Below, piece by piece: positions 30,500-40,471 of a stretch of 43,772 nucleotides of DNA (its first letter is position 1; each line of letters starts with the position of its first letter). The notes under the pieces were generated by a model, which saw only the letters and a list, made by a program, of their open reading frames with translations, searched no databases and was not told the origin of the DNA. The translations under genes and the position numbers were made by a program. Location: assembly GCA_012959665.1 (NCBI GenBank), contig DUCT01000018.1:1-43772 (forward strand), written 5' to 3'. This DNA is from Myxococcales bacterium. GTDB taxonomy: Bacteria > Myxococcota_A > UBA9160 > UBA4427.

Positions 30500-31429
30500 A
30501 TGAAGGTTGTTCTCGCCAATCCAAGAGGGTTTTGCGCGGGCGTGGACCGGGCCATCGAAATCGTCCAACGCGCCCTGGCCCGCACCGATGAACCCGTCTA
30601 CGTGCGCCACGAAATTGTCCACAATCGCCGGGTGGTCGATGACCTTCACGCCAAGGGAGCCGTGTTCGTCGAGGAACCGGATCAGGCTCCAACGGGTGCC
30701 CAGTTGATTTACAGTGCCCACGGCGTCTCGCCGGCCGTTCGACGGGTCACGGAAAAACGTGGTCTGCGCCCGATCGACGCCACCTGCCCTCTGGTCACGA
30801 AAGTCCACCGGGAAGTCCACCGCATGCGGCGCGAGGGCCTTGACATTGTGATGATCGGGCATGCGGGCCACGTCGAGGTCGAGGGCACCATGGGCCAGGC
30901 ACCCGGCGCCATGTATTTGGTGGAAAAGCCAGGAGACGTCGCGGGGCTCGAGGTACGGGACGCCTCGCGACTGGGCTGCGTCACCCAAACCACCCTTTCA
31001 GTGGACGATACTCGCGAGGTCATGAACGCCCTGAAGGCCCGCTTCCCCTCCATAGAACTGCCCCGACGAGACGACATCTGTTACGCCACCCAGAACCGAC
31101 AGAACGCGGTCAAGGAACTCGCCGCCCAGGCGGAATTGGTCCTGATTGTCGGCGCCCCGGCATCCTCCAACAGCAACCGTCTCGTTGAAGTCGCCACGAA
31201 ACTCGGGGTGCCCAGCTATCTCATCACCGAGGCTGCCGATATCGACGCGGCCTGGATAGAGGGACTCGACTGCGTGGGCGTCAGCGCCGGTGCATCCACT
31301 CCGGAATTCCTGGTGGCCCAGGTCGTGGAGCACCTCTGCGCGCTTGCTGGCGACGACAGCACCATCGAATCCCTGCCGGTGATCGACGAGGGCATGCACT
31401 TCAAGCTCCCCCCGGAACTCCGGGACTGA
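30500..31429 (+). CDS. ispH: 4-hydroxy-3-methylbut-2-enyl diphosphate reductase
   Basis: Last enzyme of the MEP isoprenoid pathway; a [4Fe-4S] protein that makes IPP and DMAPP. The 309 residues have the three cluster ligands Cys12 (RGFCAGVDRA), Cys96 (ATCPLV) and Cys194 (CYATQNRQ), the active-site Glu126 in GHVEVEGT, and YSAHGVSP near residue 71. The ATG at 30500 gives the family start MKVVLANPRG although the frame is open upstream. It is divergent from hemE (203 bp between) and convergent with clpA (31 bp between). Confidence 0.97.
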   Translation: MKVVLANPRGFCAGVDRAIEIVQRALARTDEPVYVRHEIVHNRRVVDDLHAKGAVFVEEPDQAPTGAQLIYSAHGVSPAVRRVTEKRGLRPIDATCPLVTKVHREVHRMRREGLDIVMIGHAGHVEVEGTMGQAPGAMYLVEKPGDVAGLEVRDASRLGCVTQTTLSVDDTREVMNALKARFPSIELPRRDDICYATQNRQNAVKELAAQAELVLIVGAPASSNSNRLVEVATKLGVPSYLITEAADIDAAWIEGLDCVGVSAGASTPEFLVAQVVEHLCALAGDDSTIESLPVIDEGMHFKLPPELRD

Positions 31430-31460
31430 GGCTCCGAGCGGCGCTCCGAAGCAGGCCTCT

Positions 31461-33731
31461 TCAGCTGGAAACTTTGACCGGCTCGGAAAAATCGAATGCG
31501 AAGCCGTCCTCGGACGCGTCCACCCGCACCTTGCCCCCTTTGACCAAGCGGCCAAAAAGCACCTCGTCCGAAAGAGGATCCTTGATTTCCCGCTGGATCA
31601 GTCGCGCGAGTGGCCGTGCTCCAAAATCCTTGTCGTAGCCTTTTTCTGCCAAGCGAACCTTGGCCGCAGAGCTCAGTTCTACCTTGATTTTGCGTTCGAG
31701 CAACTGGGCATCCAACTCGGCGATGAACTTGTCGACGATCAGGCCCATGACCTCAGGAGCAAGGGGATCGAACTGAACGACTTCATCCAAACGATTCCTG
31801 AACTCAGGACTAAAGAGTTTCTCCACCGCCTTGGTTCCGTCGCCCGCCCGATCGCCCCGGAAGCCAATGGCCTGGGATGCCATCTCCCGAGCGCCGGCGT
31901 TCGAGGTCATGATCAGGGTCACGTGCCGGAAATCAGCCTCCCTGCCCTGATTATCGGTGAGCGTCGCGTGATCCATCACCTGAAGAAGGATGTCGAAAAT
32001 GTCGGAGTGGGCCTTCTCGATCTCATCGAGCAGCAAGACCGCGTAGGGGTGCTTGCGGACTTGCTCGATAAGCACTCCCCCCTGGTCGTACCCCACGTAA
32101 CCCGGCGGAGCGCCGATCAAACGGGACACCGCGTGCTTCTCCATGTACTCACTCATATCGAAGCGCAGGAATGGGACGCCCAGGCAATTCGCCAGTTGCT
32201 TGCTCAGTTCCGTCTTGCCCACGCCGGTGGGTCCGGCGAACAAAAACGAACCCACTGGCCGATCCATGCCGCCGAGTCCCGCGCGCGATCGCTTCACCGC
32301 CTGGGCCACCGAGCGAACCGCCGCTGGCTGACCGAAGACGGCCTTCAGCAGGTCTCCTTCGAGTTCGGCCAACTGACGACTCTCCTTGCTGGCCGTCCTC
32401 TCGAGCGGAACCCGCGCCATGCGGGAAACGACCATTTCCACATCTCGCAATCCAACGGTCTTGCGCTTGCGCGCCGTGGGCCGCAGCCGGACCGTGGCTC
32501 CCGTTTCGTCCATCACGTCGATGGCCTTGTCCGGCAGAAAGCGCTCGTTGATGTGTCGAACGGACAGATCCACACAGGCTTTGAGTGCGGCCGACGTGTA
32601 GCGAACCCCGTGATGATCCTCATAACGGGGAGCGAGGCCTTGGAGGATGCGGACACACTCCCCCGCCGAGGGTTCCTCGATATCGACCTTCTGGAATCGC
32701 CGGGCGAGAGCCCGGTCGCGCTCAAAATGCCGGTACTCCTGATAGGTCGTGGAACCCATGCAGCGCAACGACCCATCGGCCAGCCCCGGCTTGAGCATGT
32801 TCGAAGCGTCCATGGTGGTGCCCTGCGCCGACCCGGCACCGAGCACCGTATGAATTTCATCGATAAAGAGGATGGACTTTTCTTTGGCTCCCAGGGCGGC
32901 GAGCAAAGCCTTGAAGCGCTCTTCGAAATCCCCGCGATAACGCGTCCCCGCCAACAACGAACCAATATCCAGGGAGAATATTTCGGCGCCGATCAGGTCC
33001 TCGGGCACGCGTCCCTCATGAATCCGCATGGCAAGGCCTTCGGCAATGGCGGTCTTTCCCACTCCGGTCTCGCCCACGAAGATGGGATTGTTCTTGCGCC
33101 GCCGGGCCAGGATATGAACCGCCCTGTCGAGTTCCGCGCCTCGCCCAATCATGGGGTCAAGTTCAGCCCGGGCTGCTCGATCGGTCAGGTTCGTCGCAAA
33201 GGCCGCGAGGGGATCGGCGGGCAGGCCCTCCCCGCCCTCGCCCTCGGCACCCACCCCCTCGCCATTGGCGCCCAGGGGGCCGCCGCCGGCACCGCGCTTC
33301 ACTTCGCCGTGAGCGATGTAACGCATGACGTCCATGCGCGAGACGTCCTGCCCCCGCAACAGGGTAAGCGCGTGGGAGTCGGGCTCTTGAAAGAGCGAAA
33401 CCGCCAGATCGGAAATTTCCACCTCGTCCTTCTCGGCGCTTTCTGCGTGATCCAGGGCGTGCTGAATCACCCGATGGAAGGCAAGGGTCTGGAGCGTATC
33501 CACGGGCTCGTTCCCGGGCACCCTCTCCAGATCCTCGTCAAAAAAGCGTTCCAGATCGCGTTGAAGTGCGTCGACATCCGCGCCCGACTTCCCCAGGATG
33601 TCCAGGCCTTCGTCGGAGAAGAGCAGCGCATAAAGGAGATGCTCCACCGTGAGGTAGGCATGCCGGCGGGCGACGGCTTCGTTGTGGGCCGCCTGCAGGG
33701 TCAACTGAAGCACTCGACCGATTGCGCTCAT
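31461..33731 (-). CDS. clpA: ATP-dependent Clp protease ATP-binding subunit ClpA
   Basis: Hexameric AAA+ unfoldase that feeds proteins into ClpP. The 756 residues comprise the N-domain that binds ClpS (about 1-150), a Gly-rich linker, AAA module 1 with Walker A GETGVGKT, and AAA module 2 with GPTGVGKT and the [10 protein letters not shown] Walker [10 protein letters not shown] lies in the region where the ClpP-contacting IGF/L loop is expected. No middle coiled-coil insert is present, which separates it from ClpB and ClpC. It overlaps clpS by 4 bp (ATGA). No clpP is in the window. Confidence 0.96.
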   Translation of the reverse strand: MSAIGRVLQLTLQAAHNEAVARRHAYLTVEHLLYALLFSDEGLDILGKSGADVDALQRDLERFFDEDLERVPGNEPVDTLQTLAFHRVIQHALDHAESAEKDEVEISDLAVSLFQEPDSHALTLLRGQDVSRMDVMRYIAHGEVKRGAGGGPLGANGEGVGAEGEGGEGLPADPLAAFATNLTDRAARAELDPMIGRGAELDRAVHILARRRKNNPIFVGETGVGKTAIAEGLAMRIHEGRVPEDLIGAEIFSLDIGSLLAGTRYRGDFEERFKALLAALGAKEKSILFIDEIHTVLGAGSAQGTTMDASNMLKPGLADGSLRCMGSTTYQEYRHFERDRALARRFQKVDIEEPSAGECVRILQGLAPRYEDHHGVRYTSAALKACVDLSVRHINERFLPDKAIDVMDETGATVRLRPTARKRKTVGLRDVEMVVSRMARVPLERTASKESRQLAELEGDLLKAVFGQPAAVRSVAQAVKRSRAGLGGMDRPVGSFLFAGPTGVGKTELSKQLANCLGVPFLRFDMSEYMEKHAVSRLIGAPPGYVGYDQGGVLIEQVRKHPYAVLLLDEIEKAHSDIFDILLQVMDHATLTDNQGREADFRHVTLIMTSNAGAREMASQAIGFRGDRAGDGTKAVEKLFSPEFRNRLDEVVQFDPLAPEVMGLIVDKFIAELDAQLLERKIKVELSSAAKVRLAEKGYDKDFGARPLARLIQREIKDPLSDEVLFGRLVKGGKVRVDASEDGFAFDFSEPVKVSS

Positions 33732-34084
33732 TCTTTCTCCACCCCTGCCCGGAGGGGGAATCCGCGCGATTCGGCGGCTTTGTGAACCGCGGCCACCTTG
33801 GTCTCGGCCACCTCGAGAAGATAGACCCCTGCGACCCCGAGCCCCGAACGATGAATCTGCAACATGATCTGGGTCGCTGCAGAGGGACCTTTTCCGAAAA
33901 TCTTCTCGAGAACCATCACCACGAACTCCATGGGTGTAAAATCATCGTTGTAAAGGAGGACCTTGTACTTGTCGGGCCTGGCGACCTTTTTTCGGATCTC
34001 GGTCGCGAGCCCTCCCTCTCCCCTGGGATCATCGGGCGGATTCCCGTCCGAACCCGAACCAATGGTCACCGTCTGCCTCTTCAT
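33728..34084 (-). CDS. clpS: ClpA adaptor protein ClpS
   Basis: N-degron recognition adaptor that delivers proteins with bulky N-terminal residues to ClpAP. The 118 residues have the core YKVLLYNDDFTPMEFVVMVL (about 40-59), with the Asn-Asp-Asp substrate-binding residues at 46-48, and a His in MLQIHRSG. The N-terminal tail is Gly/Asp-rich and disordered, as in the family. ATG at 34084 is preferred over the TTG four codons upstream. The stop overlaps the clpA start, so the two are coupled. Confidence 0.95.
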   Translation of the reverse strand: MKRQTVTIGSGSDGNPPDDPRGEGGLATEIRKKVARPDKYKVLLYNDDFTPMEFVVMVLEKIFGKGPSAATQIMLQIHRSGLGVAGVYLLEVAETKVAAVHKAAESRGFPLRAGVEKE

Positions 34085-34208
34085 CGTCCCGCTCAAGCTC
34101 TGCCAATAGACCCAGCAGCTTTCCCAATAATCCCAGACCCAACCTTAGCCCCCACCGGCACATTCGGCCCGCCCCTGTTCACGCCCCAAGAGGTTAGACT
34201 GAACGACA

Positions 34209-35366
34209 ATGGCCGATCTTGAAATGGCAGAAGGCGTGGCCTCGCTCCCTGCCGATGAATGGAACGCTCTGGTGGGCGACGAGTCTCCCTTCCTCGAATG
34301 GGATTGGCTTGCTTCCCTCGAGAAAGCGGGTGCCGTGGGCGGTAAGACCGGCTGGGGATCCAGACCGCTGGTTGCCCGGGAAAACGGTCGATTGGTTGCC
34401 GCTTGCCCCCTCTACCTGAAACTCCATAGCGAGGGTGAGTTCGTCTTCGACTGGGGTTGGGCGGATGCCTCCCAGCGGGCGGGCATCCCCTACTACCCAA
34501 AAATTCTGGTAGGAGTGCCGTTCACGCCTGTCACCGGGGCGCGTTTTCTCGCCGCCCCCGGACAGGATCGAGGCCACTGGATCGCCCTTCTGGGCGAAGC
34601 GCTGCGCGACACTTGCATCGCCAACGAGATCTCCGGCGTCCACGTCAACTTCTGCCAGGACGAAGAACTCGACGCGCTGGAGAAGTTGGACTTCCAGGTC
34701 CGATTCGGCCTCCAGTACCACTGGCTCAACGACGGCTATGGCTGCTTTGAAGACTATCTGGCCCGATTCCGTAGCAAGCGCCGCAACCAGATTAGACGGG
34801 AGCGACGGGAACTCGAGCACCAGGGTGTCGTAATCGAAACTCACGTCGGCAGCGACATCCCGGACGATCTCTTCTCGCCCATGTACGAGTTCTACAAAAC
34901 CACCGTCCAGGAGCACTTCTACGGGCGCCAGTACCTGAACTTCCCCCTCTTCGAACTCCTCCGCGACCACTTTCGGGAACGTCTCGTCTTTATCGTCGCC
35001 CGGCAAGGCGAGCAACTCATCGGCGGAACGTTCAACGTCGCCAAGGGTGACGTTCTCTACGGCCGCTACTGGGGCGCCACCCGATCCTTGCGATACCTCC
35101 ACTTCAATGTCTGCTATTACGCGGCCATCGAGCACTGCATCAACGCCGGCCTTGGACGTTTCGAACCCGGTGCGGGCGGAAATTACAAGCAGTTACGCGG
35201 CTTCGATCCTCAACCCACCCGAAGCGCCCACTTCCTGCGCGAGCCGCGCCTGGCGGACGCCGTCGGGCAGTTTCTGAGGGCCGAACGGGACGAAGTCAGC
35301 GAGACCATCGGCTGGTACATGGAGCGGAGCGCCCTGAAAAAGAAGGAGCCGGACCCGGGGAGTTAG
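34209..35366 (+). CDS. FemAB/GNAT-like N-acyltransferase (COG3146, DUF482 type)
   Basis: 385 residues resembling the peptidoglycan biosynthesis/recognition family PF04339. [19 protein letters not shown] near the start, the [14 protein letters not shown] basic stretch, [17 protein letters not shown] and the C-terminal [15 protein letters not shown] are typical of that family. The fold is a double GNAT domain. The natural substrate is not established, so a role in cell-envelope or acyl-amino-acid chemistry is only inferred. It lies between divergent clpS and convergent lipA; its stop overlaps the lipA stop by 4 bp. Confidence 0.83.
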   Translation: MADLEMAEGVASLPADEWNALVGDESPFLEWDWLASLEKAGAVGGKTGWGSRPLVARENGRLVAACPLYLKLHSEGEFVFDWGWADASQRAGIPYYPKILVGVPFTPVTGARFLAAPGQDRGHWIALLGEALRDTCIANEISGVHVNFCQDEELDALEKLDFQVRFGLQYHWLNDGYGCFEDYLARFRSKRRNQIRRERRELEHQGVVIETHVGSDIPDDLFSPMYEFYKTTVQEHFYGRQYLNFPLFELLRDHFRERLVFIVARQGEQLIGGTFNVAKGDVLYGRYWGATRSLRYLHFNVCYYAAIEHCINAGLGRFEPGAGGNYKQLRGFDPQPTRSAHFLREPRLADAVGQFLRAERDEVSETIGWYMERSALKKKEPDPGS

Positions 35367-36271
35367 ACCCTTGTCCGGCGAGCGGCTCTCAGACGAGCAA
35401 AATCCTCACCGGCATGGTGGGATGAACGTGTGAGAGGAGAGGACGCCACCAGGAGGAACCCCTTCTCCCGGGCAGCCTCTCCATATGCGGTAAACGCTTC
35501 GGGTTCGACATAGCGTGCCACAGGCGCGTGACTCGGGGTCGGACGCAGGTATTGGCCCAAGGTCAAGAAGTCGACGTCCGCCCCGCGCAGATCGTCCATG
35601 AGTGCCAGCACCTCGCGTTCGGTTTCCCCCAAGCCCAGCATGATCCCGGACTTGGTAAAAACCGTGGACAATTGGGCTTTCGCCCGGGCCAGCACGGAGA
35701 GCGAGTGCGCATAGTCGGCACCCGGGCGAATTCGGCGGTAAAGGCTCGGTACGGTTTCTAGATTGTGATTGAAAACATCGGGGCCCCCGGACATCACCGT
35801 TTCCACCGCTCCCCGCTTGTGGCGAAAATCCGGCGTGAGAATCTCGAGGGAAGTCTCCGGGGAACGACTGCGAAGCGCCTCCATGCACGCGACGAAATGG
35901 CCCGCCCCTCCGTCCTCCAGATCATCTCGATCCACCGATGTCACCACCACATGGGCGAGCCGCAACTGGGCCACGGCATCGGCCAGACGAGCGGGCTCGT
36001 CCGCATCCACCGGATCCGGGCGACCCGTGGCCACATTACAGAACGCGCAAGCCCGGGTGCAGACCCGGCCGAGGATCATCACCGTGGCGTGGCGTTTTGA
36101 CCAGCAGTCCACAAGGTTCGGACAGGCGGCCTCTTCACAAACAGTATTCAGCCCACTGGCCCGAACCAATTCTCGGGTTTCCTCGACGATTGGCGAAGAA
36201 CGCAGCTGTATCTTCAGCCAGGGCGGCTTCGGGGTTCGCCCGGTCCCGGGACTCAAAGTCGAATATTCCAT
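35363..36271 (-). CDS. lipA: Lipoyl synthase
   Basis: Radical SAM enzyme that inserts two sulfurs into octanoyl groups on E2 and GcvH. The 302 residues have both cluster motifs: the auxiliary cluster Cys45, Cys50 and Cys56 ([12 protein letters not shown]) and the radical SAM cluster Cys71, Cys75 and Cys78 (CTRACAFC). The C-terminal RSS (282-284), whose serine ligates the auxiliary cluster, is present, followed by His-His where many LipA have Tyr-His. It is 24 bp after lpdA and likely cotranscribed with it, linking lipoate synthesis with E3. Confidence 0.96.
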   Translation of the reverse strand: MEYSTLSPGTGRTPKPPWLKIQLRSSPIVEETRELVRASGLNTVCEEAACPNLVDCWSKRHATVMILGRVCTRACAFCNVATGRPDPVDADEPARLADAVAQLRLAHVVVTSVDRDDLEDGGAGHFVACMEALRSRSPETSLEILTPDFRHKRGAVETVMSGGPDVFNHNLETVPSLYRRIRPGADYAHSLSVLARAKAQLSTVFTKSGIMLGLGETEREVLALMDDLRGADVDFLTLGQYLRPTPSHAPVARYVEPEAFTAYGEAAREKGFLLVASSPLTRSSHHAGEDFARLRAARRTRV

Positions 36272-36295
36272 AGCCTGGGCTTCTCCAGCCGACTT

Positions 36296-37699
36296 TCAGA
36301 TGTGGATCGCCTGGTCCCAGGCTTCGAGAACAGACTCGTGCATCATTTCCGAGAGGGTTGGGTGAGCGAAAACTGTCTGCATCAATTCGGCTTCGGTGGT
36401 TTCCAGATTCATGGCAAGGACAAAGCCCTGAATCAGCTCGGTGACCTCGGCGCCGATCATGTGGGCCCCCAGCAGCTCACCCGTGGCTTCATCGAAAATC
36501 GTCTTGACGAGCCCGTCGGATTCGCCGAGGGCGATGGCTTTGCCATTGCCCACAAACGGGAAACGTCCAACTTTCAGGGCGTACCCCTCGGCGCGAGCGG
36601 CTTCTTCGGTCAACCCCACGCTCGCCACCTGGGGGCGGCAATAGGTGCACCCCGGAATTCGACTCTTGTTCAAGGGATGGGCACCAGGCGCACCCGCAAT
36701 TCTCTCGGCGACCAGAATGCCCTCGTGGGTCGCCTTGTGGGCAAGCCAAGGCGGGCCGGCCAGATCACCGACCGCATAGATTCCGGGCTCGCCGGTTTCC
36801 ATCCACTCGTTGGTGACCACGTGGGTGCGGTCAATTTTCACCGCAGTGCCCTCCAGCCCGAGGTCTTCGAAATTGCCTTCAATCCCCACAGCCAGAATCA
36901 CGCGTTCGGCCTCAACACTGAGCGTCTCCCCTCCGGCCGACTCGATCAGCACGCTGGCTCCATCCTCCCGGCGATCGAGTTGCTTGACCACCGAATCGAC
37001 ATGAATGCGAATGCCTTGGCGCTCGAACCGCTTGTGGGCGTGCGCCGAAATCTCCGCGTCCTCTACGGGCAGGACCCTTGGCAGCGCCTCCACGACCGTC
37101 ACTTCAGCTCCCAGATCCCGGTAGAAACTGGCGAACTCCATCCCGATCGCCCCCGCCCCCACCACCAGCAAGGAAGCCGGCATCGACTCGGGGACCATGG
37201 CTTCCTTGTAGGTCCAGACGATCTTCCCGTCGGGTTCAAGACCCGGCAAAGAACGAGCACGTGCACCCGTGGCAAGAACCACGTTTCGCGCCTCGAGTTC
37301 CGCCGAAAGCTGGCCGTCCTTTTCAACCAGGACGTTTCCCGCCGCCGCCAAACGCGCCGAGCCCTCGAACACATCGACCTTGTTCTTCTTGAGCAGAGCC
37401 TTGATGCCCGTGGCCAGGCGCTTGGAAATCTTTCGCGAACGCTTGACCACAGCATCGATGTCGAAATGAATCTCACTGGCCGAGTATCCGAATTCACTCA
37501 ACCGGGAGAGGAGGTGTCCGACCTCGCTGGAACGCAGCAGGGCCTTGGTAGGAATGCATCCCCAGTTGAGACAGATTCCGCCCAGGTGTTCGCGCTCCAC
37601 CAGCGCCACGCTGAGCCCGAGTTGCCGGGCGCGGATCGCCGCTGGATAGCCTCCGGGACCGCCCCCGATCACTACGACGTCATACGATGCTCCCGCCAT
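36296..37699 (-). CDS. lpdA: Dihydrolipoyl dehydrogenase (E3)
   Basis: FAD enzyme that reoxidises dihydrolipoamide with NAD+ in 2-oxoacid dehydrogenase and glycine cleavage complexes. The 467 residues have the FAD-binding VIGGGPGGYPAA (9-20), the redox disulfide Cys43/Cys48 (GGICLNWGCIP), the NAD-binding VVGAGAIGMEFASFYRDLG segment and the active-site HPTLSE (446-451). The ATG at 37699 matches the family start; a TTG at 37738 has no ribosome binding site. It is followed by lipA and is divergent from the PLP enzyme gene. Confidence 0.96.
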   Translation of the reverse strand: MAGASYDVVVIGGGPGGYPAAIRARQLGLSVALVEREHLGGICLNWGCIPTKALLRSSEVGHLLSRLSEFGYSASEIHFDIDAVVKRSRKISKRLATGIKALLKKNKVDVFEGSARLAAAGNVLVEKDGQLSAELEARNVVLATGARARSLPGLEPDGKIVWTYKEAMVPESMPASLLVVGAGAIGMEFASFYRDLGAEVTVVEALPRVLPVEDAEISAHAHKRFERQGIRIHVDSVVKQLDRREDGASVLIESAGGETLSVEAERVILAVGIEGNFEDLGLEGTAVKIDRTHVVTNEWMETGEPGIYAVGDLAGPPWLAHKATHEGILVAERIAGAPGAHPLNKSRIPGCTYCRPQVASVGLTEEAARAEGYALKVGRFPFVGNGKAIALGESDGLVKTIFDEATGELLGAHMIGAEVTELIQGFVLAMNLETTEAELMQTVFAHPTLSEMMHESVLEAWDQAIHI

Positions 37700-37911
37700 C
37701 TCTCCCCTCGCTTGGTCCGGTTTGCCGATCGAGTCCAAAAAAATCGGCGCCGAAAGGGCTCAGGACCCGGTGCCGACTTGCTTCGCCATTGCGTAGCACC
37801 CTGCCCCAACCCGCGCCTTCTCTACGAAGGATCCTGCTGATCGGCTATGGTCCGCCGGCGCCGGGGCGCTTCCCGATGCCCCACCCCCTTAACCGACTCG
37901 AGGAAATCACC

Positions 37912-39084
37912 ATGGCTGGAGCCCGATTCGACGGACTCGACATCGAAATCCTGCGAAGCCGTAAGAGCGAAAAATGGCACGCCTATCCCGCGGATGTCCT
38001 CCCCGCCTGGGTGGCCGAAATGGACTTCCCCATCGCGACGCCGATCCAGCAGGCGCTGAAGCGGGCACTGGATTCTTGGGATGTGGGCTACCCCATCGCT
38101 CCGGGCAACACGGGGATACGCGAAGCGTTCGCCGACCGCATGGAGGAACGTTTCGGCTGGTCCGTCAATCCTCGGCAGATCGAGGTTTTAAGCGAAGTGG
38201 TCCAAGGCCTCTATCTGGCCATCGGCGCTTTCACTTCGCCGGGCGAAAGCGTCGTGGTGCAACCCCCGATCTACCCGCCCTTCCTCTTGGGCGTCAAGGA
38301 AAGCGGTAGGCGACTGGTCGAGAACCCACTGGTCCAACAGCCGGGAGGGTGGGAGATCGATTTCGATGCTCTCGCTGGGAGCATCGACCCCACCACCAAA
38401 CTCTTTCTGCTCTGCAACCCCCACAACCCTTCGGGCCGGGTCCTGACCCGAACCGAACTCGAGAGACTGGCCGAACTCGTGCTCGAGAAGGACCTGACGG
38501 TGGTGTCCGATGAAATCCATGCCGACCTGGTTTTCAACGGAGGTCAGCACATTCCCTTCGCCTCTCTGGCCCCGGAGATCGAAGCCCGCACCCTCACACT
38601 CAATTCCGCGAGCAAATCGTTCAATATCGCCGGGCTCCGGTGCGCGGTCGGCCACTTTGGGAGCGACGCCCTACGCAAGCGCTTCGATGGGCACTCCTCC
38701 CGGCACCAAAGAGGCGGCCTGGGAATCCAGGGCCTCTACGCGACCATTGCGGCCTGGCGGGAGGGTCAGCCCTGGCTCGACGAGGCCGTTGCCTACCTCG
38801 AGGCCAACCGAAATTACCTGATGGGTGAACTGGAGACGCGCTTTCCCGACATTCGATGCACGCCCGCCGAGGGAACCTACCTGGCTTGGCTCGATTGCAG
38901 CGCCCTGGGTTGGCCGGGCTCACCCTCCACACGCTTTCTGGATCGCGGAAAGGTGGCCCTCTCAGACGGCATTAATTTTGGCGCGGGCTTCGAAAATTTC
39001 GTGCGTCTCAACTTCGCCACCTCACGAGAGATTCTGGAGCAGGTGCTCGTCCGCATGGAGACCGCCATCCAAGGGCCCGACTGA
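37912..39084 (+). CDS. MalY/PatB-type PLP enzyme (putative C-S lyase)
   Basis: Fold-type I PLP enzyme of 390 residues. W33VAEMDF near the N-terminus is the MalY/PatB signature; NPHNPSG (169-175), SDEIHADL (199-206) and the PLP-binding Lys235 in SASKSFNIAGL follow. Members cleave cystathionine to homocysteine or act as aminotransferases, and MalY itself also binds a regulator. The ATG at 37912 has GAGGA 7 nt upstream. The substrate cannot be told from sequence. It stands alone, divergent from lpdA. Confidence 0.88.
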   Translation: MAGARFDGLDIEILRSRKSEKWHAYPADVLPAWVAEMDFPIATPIQQALKRALDSWDVGYPIAPGNTGIREAFADRMEERFGWSVNPRQIEVLSEVVQGLYLAIGAFTSPGESVVVQPPIYPPFLLGVKESGRRLVENPLVQQPGGWEIDFDALAGSIDPTTKLFLLCNPHNPSGRVLTRTELERLAELVLEKDLTVVSDEIHADLVFNGGQHIPFASLAPEIEARTLTLNSASKSFNIAGLRCAVGHFGSDALRKRFDGHSSRHQRGGLGIQGLYATIAAWREGQPWLDEAVAYLEANRNYLMGELETRFPDIRCTPAEGTYLAWLDCSALGWPGSPSTRFLDRGKVALSDGINFGAGFENFVRLNFATSREILEQVLVRMETAIQGPD

Positions 39085-39113
39085 GGAATCGGCCTGACCC
39101 CAGCCGCCGTTCC

Positions 39114-39219
39114 GCTGGTTTTCATGGAGCTGGTTTTCATGGAGCCAACTTTCATCGCGCTAATTTTCATCGCCCCTATTCCCTTCGCCCCTATTCCTAT
39201 CGCCCCTATGTCCCATCGC
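39114..39219. repeat. Degenerating array of seven 15-bp units downstream of the PLP enzyme gene
   Basis: Units in register start at 39114 and 39129 (both GCTGGTTTTCATGGA), 39144 (GCCAACTTTCATCGC), 39159 (GCTAATTTTCATCGC), 39174 (CCCTATTCCCTTCGC), 39189 (CCCTATTCCTATCGC) and a 16-bp last unit from 39204. The sequence drifts stepwise from one end to the other while the 15-bp period holds. The last unit contains the stop codon of the convergent Nudix gene (39206-39208). Confidence 0.85.
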
Positions 39220-39667
39220 CCCAGTAGACGGAGAGCCGGGAGTCCGCATCCGGGGCCACCACGTCGCGGAGACGCGTCGGGAAGACCCTCAAAGATTCGA
39301 GCGCCTGGGCATCCGCCCAGATCACCCCGACCTGGTGTGCATCGGGACTGGGGCCGTTCTGGGCGCGGTAGCTCGCCGGCACACGGCACTCGAAGAAGAG
39401 CTCCAGTTGGTGGGCCGATTCCTCGAGATACGAGAAATCGTGATGCCGAACGATGTAGTCCCGCACATACCGGAGTCTGCCCACCTGGACTTCGGCGCCA
39501 ATTTCTTCCCTGCACTCCCGCGTCAGGGTTTCGGGTAGGCGTTCACCCTCGACCTGACCGCCCCCGGGAGCGGTATACCATTCGCCCTTGGCGCTGCGAC
39601 AGTGCGTGAGCAGCAACCGCGCGTCCCGCACGATCAGCGCACGCGCCGCAGTCCGGATTGCACCCAT
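39206..39667 (-). CDS. Nudix hydrolase
   Basis: 153 residues. The Nudix box runs from about residue 36 to 58 (GGQVEGERLPETLTRECREE, then IGAEV), with the metal-binding REE intact. The beta-strand ALIVRDARLLLTH precedes it as usual. Members split nucleoside diphosphates linked to another group; the substrate is not predictable. The ATG at 39667 has GGAGGA 7 nt upstream; the frame is open further upstream but has no such site. It is divergent from the TetR gene, sharing a 137-bp spacer, and its 3' end lies in a tandem repeat. Confidence 0.88.
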   Translation of the reverse strand: MGAIRTAARALIVRDARLLLTHCRSAKGEWYTAPGGGQVEGERLPETLTRECREEIGAEVQVGRLRYVRDYIVRHHDFSYLEESAHQLELFFECRVPASYRAQNGPSPDAHQVGVIWADAQALESLRVFPTRLRDVVAPDADSRLSVYWGDGT

Positions 39668-39764
39668 CCCGAGTTCCTCCCTGGCGTCCGGGTCGATTCT
39701 CCGCGTCCCGGGACAACGCCGATGGCAGCCTACCGGATCCCGAGAAACCTCCGCGGACCGAGAT

Positions 39765-39793
39765 TTGCCCCGAATCACACTTGACGGTATTGT
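39765..39793 (+). promoter_or_regulatory. Predicted promoter of the TetR-diiron operon
   Basis: -35 TTGCCC (39765-39770) and -10 TATTGT (39788-39793) are 17 bp apart. Transcription would start near 39800, giving a nearly leaderless message if the ATG at 39805 is used. The -10 touches the inverted repeats at 39791-39814. Confidence 0.42.
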
Positions 39794-39814
39794 CACTGAC
39801 TGACATGCCTGTCA
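39791..39814. promoter_or_regulatory. Overlapping TGTCA/TGACA inverted repeats, likely TetR operator
   Basis: TGTCA (39791-39795), TGACA (39801-39805) and TGTCA (39810-39814) form two overlapping inverted repeats, one with a 5-bp and one with a 4-bp spacer. They cover the predicted transcription start and the first codon of the TetR gene, where a bound repressor would block transcription. TetR-family proteins usually bind such palindromes next to their own gene. Confidence 0.5.
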
Positions 39815-40455
39815 CTCCCCCTACGCCGATGAACACTGGCTCGACTGCTTCCCGCTCGACCGCCGGCGAGCGGGCGCGCGCTGCGACCCGGGCCCGGTTG
39901 CTCGAAAGCGGCAAGACCCTCTTCGCCGAACAGGGACTCCATGGGATAACGACCCACGATATCGCCGCCCATGCTGGCGTGGCCGCCGGCACTTTCTATA
40001 ACCACTTCAACGACAAGGCCGCCCTCTTCCGCGAGATCACCGATCAAGCCCTCGCCGGCTTGACCGGGCGTTTGGACGCAGTCAGCGATTCAACCCGAGA
40101 TTACCGAAAGGCCGTCCGGCTCCAAGCCACCGCCCTGGTCGGCTTCGCCGCCGAAAACCGAGACCTGATCCGCATTCTCTTCAGCAGGGAATCCGATGCC
40201 ACAGTGGTGCAGACCGACGTTCTGCAACTCATGGCCAATCGCGCCAGCATCGTTCGCCGCCAACTCGTGGACGAACGACGAATGCCCGCCGAAATCGACC
40301 CCGACGTCTTTGCCCAGGCACTGATCGGCATGTGGGCGCGTGTTGTGGCCTGGTGGGCCGAAGACACTTCACGCGCACCCCGCGAGGTCGTAATCGAAAC
40401 CCTGACCCAGATCCAATTGCACGGCACCCACCCCGAGCCTCTCAAACCCCGCTAG
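39805..40455 (+). CDS. TetR-family transcriptional regulator
   Basis: 216 residues. The N-terminal helix-turn-helix (about 48-68, ITTHDIAAHAGVAAGTFYNHF) is standard for TetR; the C-terminal ligand domain is not specific enough to name a ligand. ATG at 39805 or 39829 could be the start; neither has a clear ribosome binding site. The gene is 16 bp before a diiron protein gene on the same strand, so that gene is the likely target. Overlapping inverted repeats at its start suggest autoregulation. Confidence 0.88.
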   Translation: MPVTPPTPMNTGSTASRSTAGERARAATRARLLESGKTLFAEQGLHGITTHDIAAHAGVAAGTFYNHFNDKAALFREITDQALAGLTGRLDAVSDSTRDYRKAVRLQATALVGFAAENRDLIRILFSRESDATVVQTDVLQLMANRASIVRRQLVDERRMPAEIDPDVFAQALIGMWARVVAWWAEDTSRAPREVVIETLTQIQLHGTHPEPLKPR

Positions 40456-40471
40456 CCCCAGGAGATATCCC

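Noticed and set aside
31427-31455. Nested inverted repeats (GAGGC/GCCTC and GAGC/GCTC) between ispH and clpA as a bidirectional terminator
   Set aside because: Short arms and no T-run; suggestive place, but not enough to annotate.
31923-33785. Long open frame (620 codons) on the plus strand opposite clpA
   Set aside because: It is antisense to a clear ClpA gene, its product is rich in Arg, His and Gly with no domain, and such frames are common opposite GC-rich genes.
36302-37840. Open frame of 512 codons opposite lpdA
   Set aside because: Shadow of the lpdA coding frame; no recognisable domain and no ribosome binding site.
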